A stretch of DNA of 64,000 bases from Streptomyces liliiviolaceus (GCF_018070025.1 NZ_JAGPYQ010000001.1:620001-684000), one strand, 5' to 3'. Numbered from the stretch's first letter, positions 28,582-37,071 are shown. Numbers and translations are program-made. Notes: generated from the letters alone by a model not told the origin.

Positions 28582-31500
28582 GTGAGCGACGAGAGCGAGA
28601 ACGGGACCCGGTACGGGGATGAAGAAGCGGCCGGGGCCGGAGCCGGGGCGGGCGGTGGCTCCGGCTCCTATCTGCGGTTCCCGCATCTCAGCGGGGACCG
28701 GCTCTGCTTCGTCGCCGAGGACGATCTCTGGGTGGCGCCCCTCGACGGGCCCGGCCGTGCCTGGCGGGTGACCGTCGACCGGACCAAGGTCAGCCACCCG
28801 CGCTTCTCCCCCGACGGGCGGCATCTCGCGTACACGTCCTGGCGCAGTCTCGTGCCGGAGATCCAGCTGGCCCCGGTCGACGGCGGTCCGGCCCGGCGGC
28901 TCACCTACTGGGGCAACGCCGACACCCAGGTCTGCGGCTGGTCGCCCCCCGACGCGGAGGGCACCTGCGAGATCCTCGCCGTCGCCTCGCACGGTGAGCC
29001 CTTCTCCTACTTCACCTGGGCCTACAGCGTGCCGGTCGACGGCGGCCCCGGCCGCAAGCTCCCGTGGGGCCCGGTCTCCGACATCGCGGTCGCGGACTTC
29101 GACGGCGAGCGCAGGACGCTGCTCCTCACCGGTACGCCCCCGCACGAGCCCGCCGCCTGGAAGCGCTACCGCGGCGGCGCCACCGGGCGGCTCTGGCTGC
29201 ACGGGCAGCGTCTCCTCGCCGACCTGGACGGGCATCTGGACTCGCCGATGTTCGTCGGCGACCGGATCGCCTTCCTCTCCGACCACGAGGGCGTCGGCAA
29301 TCTGTACTCGTGCCTGCACGACGGCTCCGGGCTGCGGCGCCACACCGACCACGACGCCTTCTACGCCCGGCACGCGTCCAGCGACGGCGACCGGGTCGTC
29401 TACCAGTGCGCGGGTCAGGTGTGGATCGTCGACGACCTGGCCGCGGACGCCCGGCCCCGCCGCCTCGACGTACGGCTCGGCGGGCCGCGCGCGGGCCGCC
29501 GCCCCTACCAGGTGCCGGCCGCCCAGCACGTCGACGGGATCTCCGTGGACGAGACGGGCCGGGCCGGCGCGGTCGTCGTCCGCGGCAGCCTGTACTGGCT
29601 CACGCACCGCGACGGCCCGGCCCGCACCATCGCCGACACCCCGGGCGTCCGCGTCCGGCTGCCCGAGATGCTCGGCTCCGGCGGGCAGGTGGCGTACGTG
29701 ACGGACGCGGAGGGCGAGGACGCCGTCGAGATCGCGTACCTGCCCCGCGCGACGGGCGCGCGCGAGCCCCGCCGGCTGGCCGCGGGGGAACTGGGCCGCG
29801 TCCTGGAACTCGTCTCCGACCCGAAGGGCGAACGGCTGGCGATCGCCTCGCACGACGGCCGACTGCTGCTGCTCACCGTGGGCGAGAACGACGAGGGGAG
29901 CGAGGAGGACGAGGGGGCGGTCACGGAGCTCGTGCGGTCCGTCAACGGGCCCGTGCGCGACCTCGCCTTCTCCCCCGACGGGACCTGGCTGACCTGGTCC
30001 CATCCGGGAATCGGCCGCACGCTCCGCCAGATCAAGCTGGCGCGGATCGACGGGCCGGGCGCCCGCACGGTCGTCGACGTCACCAACGGCCGCTTCGAGG
30101 ACGAGAACCCGGTCTTCACCCGCGACGGCCGCTTCCTCGCCTTCCTCTCCTGGCGCGGCTTCGACCCGGTGTACGACGTCCACACCGGCGACCTCTCCTT
30201 CCCGCTGGGCTGCCGCCCGTACCTCGTACCGCTGTCCTCGGCGACCCCGTCCCCGTTCGCGCTGACCCCCGAGGGCCGTCCGGCGGCCGGCGGTCTGGAC
30301 GAGGAGGGGGGTGGGGACGGGGGTGCGGGGGCCGGCACGGTGACCGTCGAGACCGAGGGGCTGGAGAGCCGGGTGACGCCGTTCCCGGTCACGGCCTCCA
30401 AGTACTCGGCGCTGTACCCGGTCGCGGGCGGCGGGCTCGTCTGGCTGCGCTGGCCGATCTCGGGGGCGCTCGGCGAGACGTTCGCGAACCCGGACGACAC
30501 CAGCGGCCGGCCGACCCTGGAGCACTTCAACCTCTCCAAGGCGAAGAAGTCCGAACTCGTCGACCATCTCGACTGGTTCGCGCCCAGCGGCGACGGCAGC
30601 CGGCTCGTCGTGGTCGACGAGGGAGAACTGCGGGCCGTCCCGTCCACCGAGCCGGGTGACGGCGACTCGACCGTCTGGATCGATCTGCGCCGCATCCTGC
30701 ACGAGGTCGACCCGGCCGCGGAATGGCGGCAGGCGTACGCCGAGGCGGGCCGCCTCATCCACGCGTACTTCTGGGAACCGGGCATGTGCGGCATCGACTG
30801 GCCGGGCGTGCTGGACCAGTACCGTCCGCTGGTCGAACGGGTCGCGTCCCCCGACGAGTTCGCGGACCTGCTCCGCGAGGTGCTGGGCGAACTGGGCACC
30901 TCGCACGCGTACGTGGTCGCCGCGCGCCGCAACGAGGGGCCGCCGCACTATCAGCGGCCCCAGGGCCTGCTGGGCGCCAACTTCGCCTGCAGGGAGGGCA
31001 ATTGGTTGCTCAAACGCATCCTGCCCGGCGACTCCTCCGACTCCAAGGCGCGTTCCCCGCTGGCCGGTACGGGCATCCGCGAGGGCGCGCGGCTGACGCA
31101 TGTGGACGGGCGGCCGGTGGACCCGGTCACCGGTCCGTTCCCGCTGCTCGCGGGGGCGGGCGGTACGACGGTGGAGCTGACGTTCACCCCGGCGGAGGGC
31201 TCGGGGAGCGTGGGAAGCTCGGGGGGCGCGGGAGGCTCGGAGGGCTCGGGGTGTTCGCGCCGGGTGGCGGTGGTCCCCCTCGTCGACGAGCGGCCGCTGC
31301 GCTACCAGGACTGGGTGGCGAAACGGCGTGCCGTGGTACGGGAGTTGAGTGGCGGCCGGTGCGGTTACCTGCACATCCCCGACATGGGCGGCTCGGGCTG
31401 GGCCCAGTTCAACCGCGATCTGCGCATGGAGGTGTCACGGCCCGCGCTCATCGTCGACGTACGCGGCAACGCGGGCGGCCACATCAGCGAACTGGTCATC

Positions 31501-31983
31501 GAGAAGCTCACCCGTACGATCATGGGCTGGGACCTGACCCGTAACGCGCAGCCGGTGTCGTACACGTCCAACGCCCCGCGCGGGCCCGTGGTCGCCCTCG
31601 CCGACGAGATGACCTCCTCGGACGGGGACATGATCACGGCGGCCTTCAAACTGCTGAAACTGGGGCCGGTGGTGGGGCTGCGCACGTGGGGCGGGGTGGT
31701 CGGGATGACCGGGCGCCATGAGCTGGGGGACGGGTCGGTCATCACGGTTCCGATGAACGCGGCGTGGTTCGACGCGTACGGGTGGTCCGTGGAGAACCAC
31801 GGGGTCTGTCCTGATCTGGAGGTGCTGCGGACTCCGCTGGACTGGGCGGAGGGGCGGCATGCGCAGTTGGACGACGCGGTGCGGTTGGCGTTGGACCTCC
31901 TGGCCCTGCATCCGGCGGCCACGCCGCCGCCGTACACGGACCTTCCCGACAGGTCCCGGCCGCGCCTGCCGCCCCGACCCTGA
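28582..31983 (+). CDS. Tricorn protease homologue
   Basis: A 1133-residue S41-type protease of the tricorn family. It has an N-terminal beta-propeller part (repeats such as VSHPRFSPDGRHLAYTSW), a second propeller, a core domain, a PDZ domain (about residues 830-870) and the catalytic C2 domain. Residues matching the archaeal active site are S774-H775 (LGTSHAYV), nucleophile S1013 with D1014 (TSSDGDM) and E1071 (WSVENHG), so it should be active. Tricorn trims oligopeptides released by the proteasome. I used GTG 28582 (VSDESENG); the frame is open far upstream through the antisense tetR gene, which is not coding on this strand. A Gly/Ser-rich insert lies in the PDZ region. Confidence 0.93.
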   Translation: MSDESENGTRYGDEEAAGAGAGAGGGSGSYLRFPHLSGDRLCFVAEDDLWVAPLDGPGRAWRVTVDRTKVSHPRFSPDGRHLAYTSWRSLVPEIQLAPVDGGPARRLTYWGNADTQVCGWSPPDAEGTCEILAVASHGEPFSYFTWAYSVPVDGGPGRKLPWGPVSDIAVADFDGERRTLLLTGTPPHEPAAWKRYRGGATGRLWLHGQRLLADLDGHLDSPMFVGDRIAFLSDHEGVGNLYSCLHDGSGLRRHTDHDAFYARHASSDGDRVVYQCAGQVWIVDDLAADARPRRLDVRLGGPRAGRRPYQVPAAQHVDGISVDETGRAGAVVVRGSLYWLTHRDGPARTIADTPGVRVRLPEMLGSGGQVAYVTDAEGEDAVEIAYLPRATGAREPRRLAAGELGRVLELVSDPKGERLAIASHDGRLLLLTVGENDEGSEEDEGAVTELVRSVNGPVRDLAFSPDGTWLTWSHPGIGRTLRQIKLARIDGPGARTVVDVTNGRFEDENPVFTRDGRFLAFLSWRGFDPVYDVHTGDLSFPLGCRPYLVPLSSATPSPFALTPEGRPAAGGLDEEGGGDGGAGAGTVTVETEGLESRVTPFPVTASKYSALYPVAGGGLVWLRWPISGALGETFANPDDTSGRPTLEHFNLSKAKKSELVDHLDWFAPSGDGSRLVVVDEGELRAVPSTEPGDGDSTVWIDLRRILHEVDPAAEWRQAYAEAGRLIHAYFWEPGMCGIDWPGVLDQYRPLVERVASPDEFADLLREVLGELGTSHAYVVAARRNEGPPHYQRPQGLLGANFACREGNWLLKRILPGDSSDSKARSPLAGTGIREGARLTHVDGRPVDPVTGPFPLLAGAGGTTVELTFTPAEGSGSVGSSGGAGGSEGSGCSRRVAVVPLVDERPLRYQDWVAKRRAVVRELSGGRCGYLHIPDMGGSGWAQFNRDLRMEVSRPALIVDVRGNAGGHISELVIEKLTRTIMGWDLTRNAQPVSYTSNAPRGPVVALADEMTSSDGDMITAAFKLLKLGPVVGLRTWGGVVGMTGRHELGDGSVITVPMNAAWFDAYGWSVENHGVCPDLEVLRTPLDWAEGRHAQLDDAVRLALDLLALHPAATPPPYTDLPDRSRPRLPPRP

Positions 31984-32046
31984 CCCTGCCCCTCGGCGGG
32001 GGCGCTGACCGTTTCACTCCAACCTGCGGCCCGGCGGGGGCGGATC

Positions 32047-32188
32047 GCGCAGTTCCCCGCGCCCCTACGGGGCACCCCCTCAGGGGCGCGGGGAACGGCG
32101 CAGGCTTTTGGTTTTTAGGGGCGCGGGGAACTGCGCAATCTTTTCGTCTTTGAGGGGCGGAGCCCCTTAGGGGCGCGGGGAACTGCGC
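32047..32188. repeat. Cluster of one inverted and three direct GGGGCGCGGGGAACTGCGC repeats
   Basis: Copies lie at 32047-32066 (reverse), 32082-32100, 32117-32136 and 32169-32188. The reverse and first direct copies can fold into a long hairpin 64 nt after the tricorn stop codon, so this may be its terminator. Confidence 0.8.
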
Positions 32189-32216
32189 GGCCAGCCCCCA
32201 CCGGCCCGCAGGCGAC

Positions 32217-32256
32217 AAAAAACGTGGGGCGCCCCAGAGAAGAGGGCACCCCACGT
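32217..32256 (-). terminator. Intrinsic terminator of the small charged-protein gene
   Basis: On the minus strand, arms ACGTGGGG/CCCCACGT plus an inner GCCC/GGGC pair are followed directly by a run of six T. It lies about 80 nt after the stop at 32335. Confidence 0.85.
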
Positions 32257-32334
32257 CAATTCCGGCCAAGGCCGAAGGCTGAAGGCTGAAGGCTGAAGGC
32301 TGAACAGAGCGTCAGCTCAACCGAGTCGCACGTC

Positions 32335-32547
32335 TCAGACGTCGAACTCGTCCAGCCGCTGCCGCGCACCTTCAGGCGAACGCCGCTCCGGCCGCTCACG
32401 ATCCGGCCGCTCCCGCTCGGCGGGCCGCTCACGCTCGGGCATCTGCTGCCCACGCTCGCCCGCCTGGTCACGACGCTCGCCGAGCTTCTGCTTCGCGGTG
32501 CGCTGAAGTTCTTCGGCCTTGTCCTGGAACTGGTCCTTCATGGCCAT
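32335..32547 (-). CDS. Small charged, probably disordered protein
   Basis: A 70-residue protein starting MAMKDQFQDKAEELQRTAKQ, with a helical first half and a tail of Arg/Glu/Pro repeats (ERPAERERPDRERPERR). There are no Cys or aromatic clusters. The size and the KAEELQ helix recall CsbD-like or other small stress proteins, but I do not see a real match, so the function is unknown. GGGAG lies about 10 nt before the ATG at 32547, and the gene has its own intrinsic terminator, both of which support a real gene. Confidence 0.7.
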   Translation of the reverse strand: MAMKDQFQDKAEELQRTAKQKLGERRDQAGERGQQMPERERPAERERPDRERPERRSPEGARQRLDEFDV

Positions 32548-32627
32548 GAGGTTCACTCCCGTTGTGGGTGAGGGGGTTGGGCCTCGACCAGAGTGACACG
32601 CACGGACATCACGCGCATTTCGGTCAG

Positions 32628-33518
32628 TCACGGTCGGTGACGCACCGTGTCCCGCCCGGCCTGATCAGCCTCCCCACCTGCACCGACGAGCCCCGTACCG
32701 ACGCTCCCCAGCCTCGGTGCGAACCGCCGCATCTCCCGCTGCCCGACCGTCCCGATGAGCGCGGGGAGATAGCCCCGTACCCCCTGCATCCCGCGCAGCC
32801 ACCACTGCCCGTACACATGACTGGACCTCCGCTCGATCCCGGCGACGATCCGGTCGACGGCCGGCCCCAGCGGGTACGTCTTGTTGGCGGGCCACGGCAG
32901 CCGCTGGCGCAACTCCCGCATGACGTCGTCCTGGTCGGCCCCGCGCACCATGTCGGTGTCGGTCCAGGAGAGATAGCCGACCCCGACGCGTACGCCCTGG
33001 TAGCCGACCTCGGCCCGCAGGCTGTGCGCGAACGCCTCGACACCGGACTTGGACGCGCAGTACGCACTCATCATCGGCGCGGGCGTGATCGCGGCGAGCG
33101 AGGCGATCTGGAGCAGATAGCCGCGGCTCTCCTGGAGGACGGGCAGGAAGGCCCGGGCGGTGACGGCCGAACCGATGAGGTTCACCTCGATGACCCGCCG
33201 CCAGGCCACCGGGTCGGAGTCGACGAACGGACCGCCGTTGGCGACACCGGCGTTGGCGACGACGATGTCGACCTTCCCGAACCGCGCCTTCACCTCGCGC
33301 GCGACCTCGGCCATGGCCTCGTGGTCGGTGACGTCGGCGTGCCAGTACCCGCTCTCGCCGTGCAGCCGTTCGGAGACGCCCTTCAGTTCCTCGGGTTCAA
33401 GGCCGACGAGCGCGACGGTGGCGCCGCGGGCGGAGAGCTTGCGGGCGAGGAGTTCCCCGACGCCCCGCGCGGCTCCCGTGACGACGGCGACCTGTCCTTG
33501 AAGTCCGACCCTGCTCAT
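32628..33518 (-). CDS. Short-chain dehydrogenase/reductase
   Basis: A 296-residue NAD(P)-dependent SDR. It has the Rossmann motif TGAARGVGE near residue 16, NAGVANGG, the catalytic Ser in LQIASLAA and Y-x-x-x-K in MSAYCASKSGVEAF. It would oxidise a secondary alcohol or reduce a ketone. Its ATG overlaps the hydrolase stop by 4 bp (ATGA), making it the last gene of a three-gene coupled operon with a Baeyer-Villiger-like monooxygenase. Confidence 0.92.
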   Translation of the reverse strand: MSRVGLQGQVAVVTGAARGVGELLARKLSARGATVALVGLEPEELKGVSERLHGESGYWHADVTDHEAMAEVAREVKARFGKVDIVVANAGVANGGPFVDSDPVAWRRVIEVNLIGSAVTARAFLPVLQESRGYLLQIASLAAITPAPMMSAYCASKSGVEAFAHSLRAEVGYQGVRVGVGYLSWTDTDMVRGADQDDVMRELRQRLPWPANKTYPLGPAVDRIVAGIERRSSHVYGQWWLRGMQGVRGYLPALIGTVGQREMRRFAPRLGSVGTGLVGAGGEADQAGRDTVRHRP

Positions 33519-34441
33519 GCGCCCTCCTTGATCACTGCGTATGTGGCGACGAGTGCACGGATCCGGGTGGTGACCAGGTCAGGTGCCTCGATGGGGGTCA
33601 TGTGCCCGATGCCGGGCAGCTCGGTGGAGCCCACGCAGTGCGGCAGCGCGGCGACCAGGGAGCGCGCGTGCACGGCGGGCGTGAGCCGGTCGGCCGTACC
33701 GACCACGACCTCGGCGGGGACCCGCAACTCCCGTACCGCGTGGTCGAGATCGAGCAGGTCGAGCACCTTCGACCAGGAGTGGCGCACCTGCCGGGGACAC
33801 GCGTGCACGATCCGCGCGCACGCGTCGACCATGGCCGGCGCCGAACCGGGGCCCATGGTCCCGTACTTGAGGATCCGCCGGGCGAGCGGTGTGACCGGCC
33901 CGAGCGGCGCCCGCGACCCGAGGATCTGCTTGGTCAGCCAGGTACGCGACCGCCCGGCCCGCATCGGGAGTACGAGCGACTCGGCGACCAGCCGCGAACT
34001 GCCCGTGCTGCACAGGAGTACGGCGGCGGCGTGTTCGCGGAACCCGGCCCGTTCGGACGCGGCGATGAGCGTCATCCCGCCCATGGAGTGCCCGGCGAGA
34101 ACGGCCTTCTCGCCCGGCGCGAGGGTGGCCGCGAGCACCGCCTCCAAGTCGTCGGCGAGCCCGTCCGTGCTGCACGCGGGGCTCGCGGGGCTGCGCCCGT
34201 GCCCGCGCTGGTCGTAGACGATCACCCGGTGTTCGGCGGCGAGTTCCTGTATCTGCGCCGCCCAGAAGGCGGTCGAGCACGTCCAGCCGTGCGCGAGCAC
34301 CACCGCGGGGGCGGCCGGGTCGTCCACGGCTCCGTGCACCTCGACGTGCAGCCGCGCCCCGTCGGCGGAGACCGCCGTCAGCTCGCGCGCGGGGACGGGC
34401 GGCGCGTAGGGGCCGGCGGCCTCGCGCGTCAGTCGGCTCAT
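33515..34441 (-). CDS. Alpha/beta hydrolase
   Basis: A 308-residue alpha/beta-fold hydrolase. It shows the oxyanion segment VVLAHGWTCSTAFW, YDQRGHGRSPAS, the nucleophile elbow GHSMGG (Ser in LAGHSMGGMTL) and a C-terminal His in GIGHMTPIEAPD. It probably cleaves an ester or lactone. The ATG at 34441 overlaps the stop of the monooxygenase gene upstream (ATGA), and its own stop overlaps the SDR start. Confidence 0.9.
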   Translation of the reverse strand: MSRLTREAAGPYAPPVPARELTAVSADGARLHVEVHGAVDDPAAPAVVLAHGWTCSTAFWAAQIQELAAEHRVIVYDQRGHGRSPASPACSTDGLADDLEAVLAATLAPGEKAVLAGHSMGGMTLIAASERAGFREHAAAVLLCSTGSSRLVAESLVLPMRAGRSRTWLTKQILGSRAPLGPVTPLARRILKYGTMGPGSAPAMVDACARIVHACPRQVRHSWSKVLDLLDLDHAVRELRVPAEVVVGTADRLTPAVHARSLVAALPHCVGSTELPGIGHMTPIEAPDLVTTRIRALVATYAVIKEGA

Positions 34442-36018
34442 GCTTCTGCCTCGGCCTTCTTCTGGGTACGGGCGGCCGGTTTCGCGGGCTGCGCGGCCGA
34501 TGCCGGTACGAGTTCGGGTTCGGGTGTGGGCGCCGGTGCGGGCGCGGGTGGGCGGATCAGGTCGTACTCCGCCAGGTCCACGTGCCGTGTCGCGCCGCGG
34601 AACTCCGTGGTCGTACCCGGCCAGACGGTCGTGTTGACGCCGTTCTCGTCGAGGTACCAGCTGTTGCAGCCGCCGGTGGACCAGACCGTGCGCTCCATGC
34701 GTTTCTGGACGCGGTCGTTCCAGGCGTCGACCGCGCCGGGGCGTGCGTCGAGTGCGGCCCGGCCGCCGAGCACGTTCAACTGCCGTACGTAGTCGGCCAG
34801 GTAGTTCAGCTGGGACTCGATCATCAGGATCATGCTGGAGTTCCCGAGACCCGTGTTGGGGCCGATGATCGTCATCCAGTTGGGGAACCCGGCGGCGGTC
34901 GCGCCCCGCAGGGACCGCATGCCGGACGCCGACCACGCCTCGGCGAGCGTCCGGCCCTCCACGCCGACGACCCGGTCGGCGATGGGCATGTCGGTGACGT
35001 GGAACCCCGTACCGAAGACGATCGCGTCGACCTCGGCCTCGGTGCCGTCGGCGGCGACGACGGTAGAGCCGCGGATCTCGCGCAGTCCGCTGGCGACGAC
35101 GTCCACATTGGGCTTCGCGAGGGCCGGGTAGTACGTGCTGGACAGCAGGATGCGCTTGCAGCCGATGCGGTAGGACGGGGTGAGTTTGGTCCTGAGCCGC
35201 GGATCCTTGATGGCGCGGTACATGTTCCGCCTGGCGATCTGCTCGACCAGCCCCAGCTCGTTCGGACGCTTGGTGAACGCCTGGACCTGCAACTCCCGGA
35301 TGCCCCACAGGAGTCCGCGGCGCAGCCGGGCCGTGACGGGCAGCGTCCGGTGCAGCAGGCGCTCGGCGCCGCTGACGGCCCGGTCCATGCGCGGCATCAC
35401 CCAGGGCGGGGTGCGCTGGAAGAGGGTGAGCTTCGCGACCTCGGGCTGGATCGCCGGCACGATCTGGATGGCCGAGGCCCCGGTGCCGATCATCGCGACC
35501 CGCTTGCCGCGCAGGTCGTAGTCGTGGTCCCAGCGGGCCGAGTGGAAGACCTTGCCGGGGAAGGTGTCGAGGCCGGGGACGTCCGGCACCTTGGGGTCGG
35601 AGAGCGGCCCGGTGGCGGACACGACGAGGTCGGCGGTGAGGGTGCCGCTGCTGGTCTCGATCACCCAGCGCAGTCGCTCGATGTCCCAGGTCATGAGCTT
35701 GACCTCGGAGTTCAGACGCAGATGCGGCCGCAGTCCGAAGGTGTCGGTGACGTGCTCCAGATAGGCGCGGATGTGCTCCTGCCCGGAGAAGGTGCGCGGC
35801 CAGTCGGGGTTGGGCGCGAAGGAGAACGAGTAGAGGTGGGAGGGGACGTCGCAGGCGCAGCCGGGGTAGCTGTTGTCGCGCCAGGTCCCGCCCACGCTGT
35901 CGGCCCGCTCCAGGACGACGAAGTCGGTGACGCCCTCGCGGCGCAACCGCACGGCGGCTCCCAGCCCGCCGAAACCGGAGCCGATCACCGCCACCCGTAC
36001 ATGTTCGTGCTCGGTCAT
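34438..36018 (-). CDS. Flavin-dependent monooxygenase, Baeyer-Villiger type
   Basis: A 526-residue class B flavoprotein. The FAD dinucleotide fold is GSGFGGLGAAVRL near residue 13, the fingerprint F-x-G-x-x-x-H-x-x-x-W is FPGKVFHSARW near residue 155, and the NADPH fold is GTGASAIQI. A disordered Ala/Pro/Glu-rich C-terminus follows. These features fit Baeyer-Villiger monooxygenases, which turn ketones into esters or lactones with O2 and NADPH. The ATG at 36018 gives the standard N-terminus. It heads the coupled operon with hydrolase and SDR and faces a MerR gene across a dyad. Confidence 0.9.
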   Translation of the reverse strand: MTEHEHVRVAVIGSGFGGLGAAVRLRREGVTDFVVLERADSVGGTWRDNSYPGCACDVPSHLYSFSFAPNPDWPRTFSGQEHIRAYLEHVTDTFGLRPHLRLNSEVKLMTWDIERLRWVIETSSGTLTADLVVSATGPLSDPKVPDVPGLDTFPGKVFHSARWDHDYDLRGKRVAMIGTGASAIQIVPAIQPEVAKLTLFQRTPPWVMPRMDRAVSGAERLLHRTLPVTARLRRGLLWGIRELQVQAFTKRPNELGLVEQIARRNMYRAIKDPRLRTKLTPSYRIGCKRILLSSTYYPALAKPNVDVVASGLREIRGSTVVAADGTEAEVDAIVFGTGFHVTDMPIADRVVGVEGRTLAEAWSASGMRSLRGATAAGFPNWMTIIGPNTGLGNSSMILMIESQLNYLADYVRQLNVLGGRAALDARPGAVDAWNDRVQKRMERTVWSTGGCNSWYLDENGVNTTVWPGTTTEFRGATRHVDLAEYDLIRPPAPAPAPTPEPELVPASAAQPAKPAARTQKKAEAEA

Positions 36019-36056
36019 CCCGATGCCTCCATGCCGCGTCCATGCCACGTACGACC

Positions 36057-36076
36057 GCGCCAGTGAACACTGGCGC
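36057..36076. promoter_or_regulatory. MerR-type dyad in the merR/monooxygenase intergenic region
   Basis: GCGCCAGTG-AA-CACTGGCGC has perfect 9-bp arms. On the minus strand it overlaps a TTGCGC that could be a -35 box and fills a spacer of about 18-20 bp before a GTACGT/TCGTAC -10 candidate of the monooxygenase operon. Such a long spacer with an internal dyad is typical for MerR activation. Confidence 0.6.
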
Positions 36077-36160
36077 AATGGGGAGACTAGAGCAGCTCCG
36101 TACTCATGGGTAGGGGTTGCGCGCAGGAAAGTTACCGGCGGTACGACATAGGGTGCCGAT

Positions 36161-36829
36161 GTGGCGGACAAGCGGGAGTACCGAATGGAGGAGCTGGCCC
36201 AGCAGGCCGGCATCACCGTGCGCACGCTGCGCTTCTACCGTGAGCGGAAGCTGATCCCGCCACCGCGCCGCGAGGGCCGCATCGCCTGGTACGACGAGGA
36301 CCACCTCGCCCGGCTGCGCACGATCGCCGCCCTCCTGGAGCGCGGCCACACCCTCAACGGCATCGCGGAACTGGCCGAGGCGTTCGACCACGGCCGCGAC
36401 GTGGGCGAACTGCTGGGGCTCGGCGCGCCCACCGAGGAGACCCCGGTGCGCCTCTCCCCCGAGGAACTGGCCGACGTCTTCGCGGGCCAGGCCACCTCGG
36501 AGAACCTCGCCGCGTCCCTGGACCTCGGCTATCTCGCCACCGACGGCACGGACATCGTCCACATCAGCCGCCGGCTCCTGGACACCTCGGCGGCGCTCGT
36601 CCGCGAGGGCATCCCGCTCGCGGACATCCTCGCGGCCGCCCGCCGCGTACGCGAACACGCGGACGCGCTGGCGGAGTTGTTCACCGACCTGGTCCTCACC
36701 GAGGACCGCACCCCGCAGGACCTCCAACGCCTGCGCCCCCTGGCGAAGAGCGTGGTGGAGGCGGAACTGTCGATGGCACTGGACCGACGGATGGGCGGAT
36801 TGCCTCGCGACAGGAAAGCGGATGCTTAG
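36161..36829 (+). CDS. MerR-family transcriptional regulator
   Basis: A 222-residue regulator. The N-terminal winged HTH is YRMEELAQQAGITVRTLRFYRERKLIPPPRREGRIAWYDEDHLARLRTI (about residues 6-55), followed by the coupling helix and a helical effector part with no conserved Cys cluster, so it is unlikely to be a metal sensor. The start is GTG 36161; ATG 36185 is also possible. It is divergent from the monooxygenase operon with a dyad between them. Confidence 0.9.
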   Translation: MADKREYRMEELAQQAGITVRTLRFYRERKLIPPPRREGRIAWYDEDHLARLRTIAALLERGHTLNGIAELAEAFDHGRDVGELLGLGAPTEETPVRLSPEELADVFAGQATSENLAASLDLGYLATDGTDIVHISRRLLDTSAALVREGIPLADILAAARRVREHADALAELFTDLVLTEDRTPQDLQRLRPLAKSVVEAELSMALDRRMGGLPRDRKADA

Positions 36830-36882
36830 GCAGGGTTTCGACGCCGCTCGCACATAAATTCCATGCAGTCGCCCAGATGGGC

Positions 36883-36917
36883 TATGATCCGCAGAAATCC
36901 ATCGCACTGATGGATTT
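36883..36917 (+). promoter_or_regulatory. Candidate -10 box and 5'-UTR hairpin of the peptide gene
   Basis: TATGAT at 36883-36888 fits a -10 hexamer. From the expected start point a perfect 9-bp hairpin follows (arms AAATCCATC at 36895 and GATGGATTT at 36909, loop GCACT), then a TTTGA-T-TCAAA dyad. The hairpin could alternatively be a terminator for merR. The stretch is markedly AT-rich for this genome. Confidence 0.45.
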
Positions 36918-36948
36918 GATTCAAACTCTTGCACGAATCGGGAGAGAA

Positions 36949-37035
36949 GTGCGTACGTTTTCCACGCTCACAGCCACCACGGCCTTCTTCTACATCCTCT
37001 CGGTATCCGTCGCGGCGGCCGACTGCATCTGGTAA
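36949..37035 (+). CDS. 28-residue hydrophobic peptide, candidate signalling peptide
   Basis: GTG start with GGGAGAGA directly upstream, 27 sense codons in Streptomyces-like usage, and a TAA stop. It begins MRTFSTLTATT, has a hydrophobic stretch FFYILSVSVAAA, and ends in DCIW. The layout is that of an export signal, with a possible signal-peptidase AAA-D site that would release a very short C-terminal peptide. It converges on the SARP-TPR gene, with 36 nt between the stop codons. Peptide pheromones read by TPR receptors have this form in Firmicutes, so a regulatory pair is a reasonable hypothesis, not shown. It is too short for ordinary gene finders. Confidence 0.5.
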   Translation: MRTFSTLTATTAFFYILSVSVAAADCIW

Positions 37036-37071
37036 TACCCGGAGTGCCGGACCCCTCTCCCACAAGGACCC

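Noticed and set aside
28522..31374. Open frame of 950 codons opposite the tricorn gene
   Set aside because: It is the complement of a gene with intact catalytic motifs, and its own translation shows no motif.
32335..32547. CsbD-family assignment of the small charged protein
   Set aside because: Size and charge fit, but the CsbD core pattern (GKWKQLKGK) is not present.
36895..36917. Hairpin read only as the merR terminator
   Set aside because: It is possible, but it is AT-rich, lacks a T-run and follows a -10-like TATGAT at the right distance, so a leader hairpin of the peptide gene is at least as likely. It is kept as a regulatory feature with low confidence.
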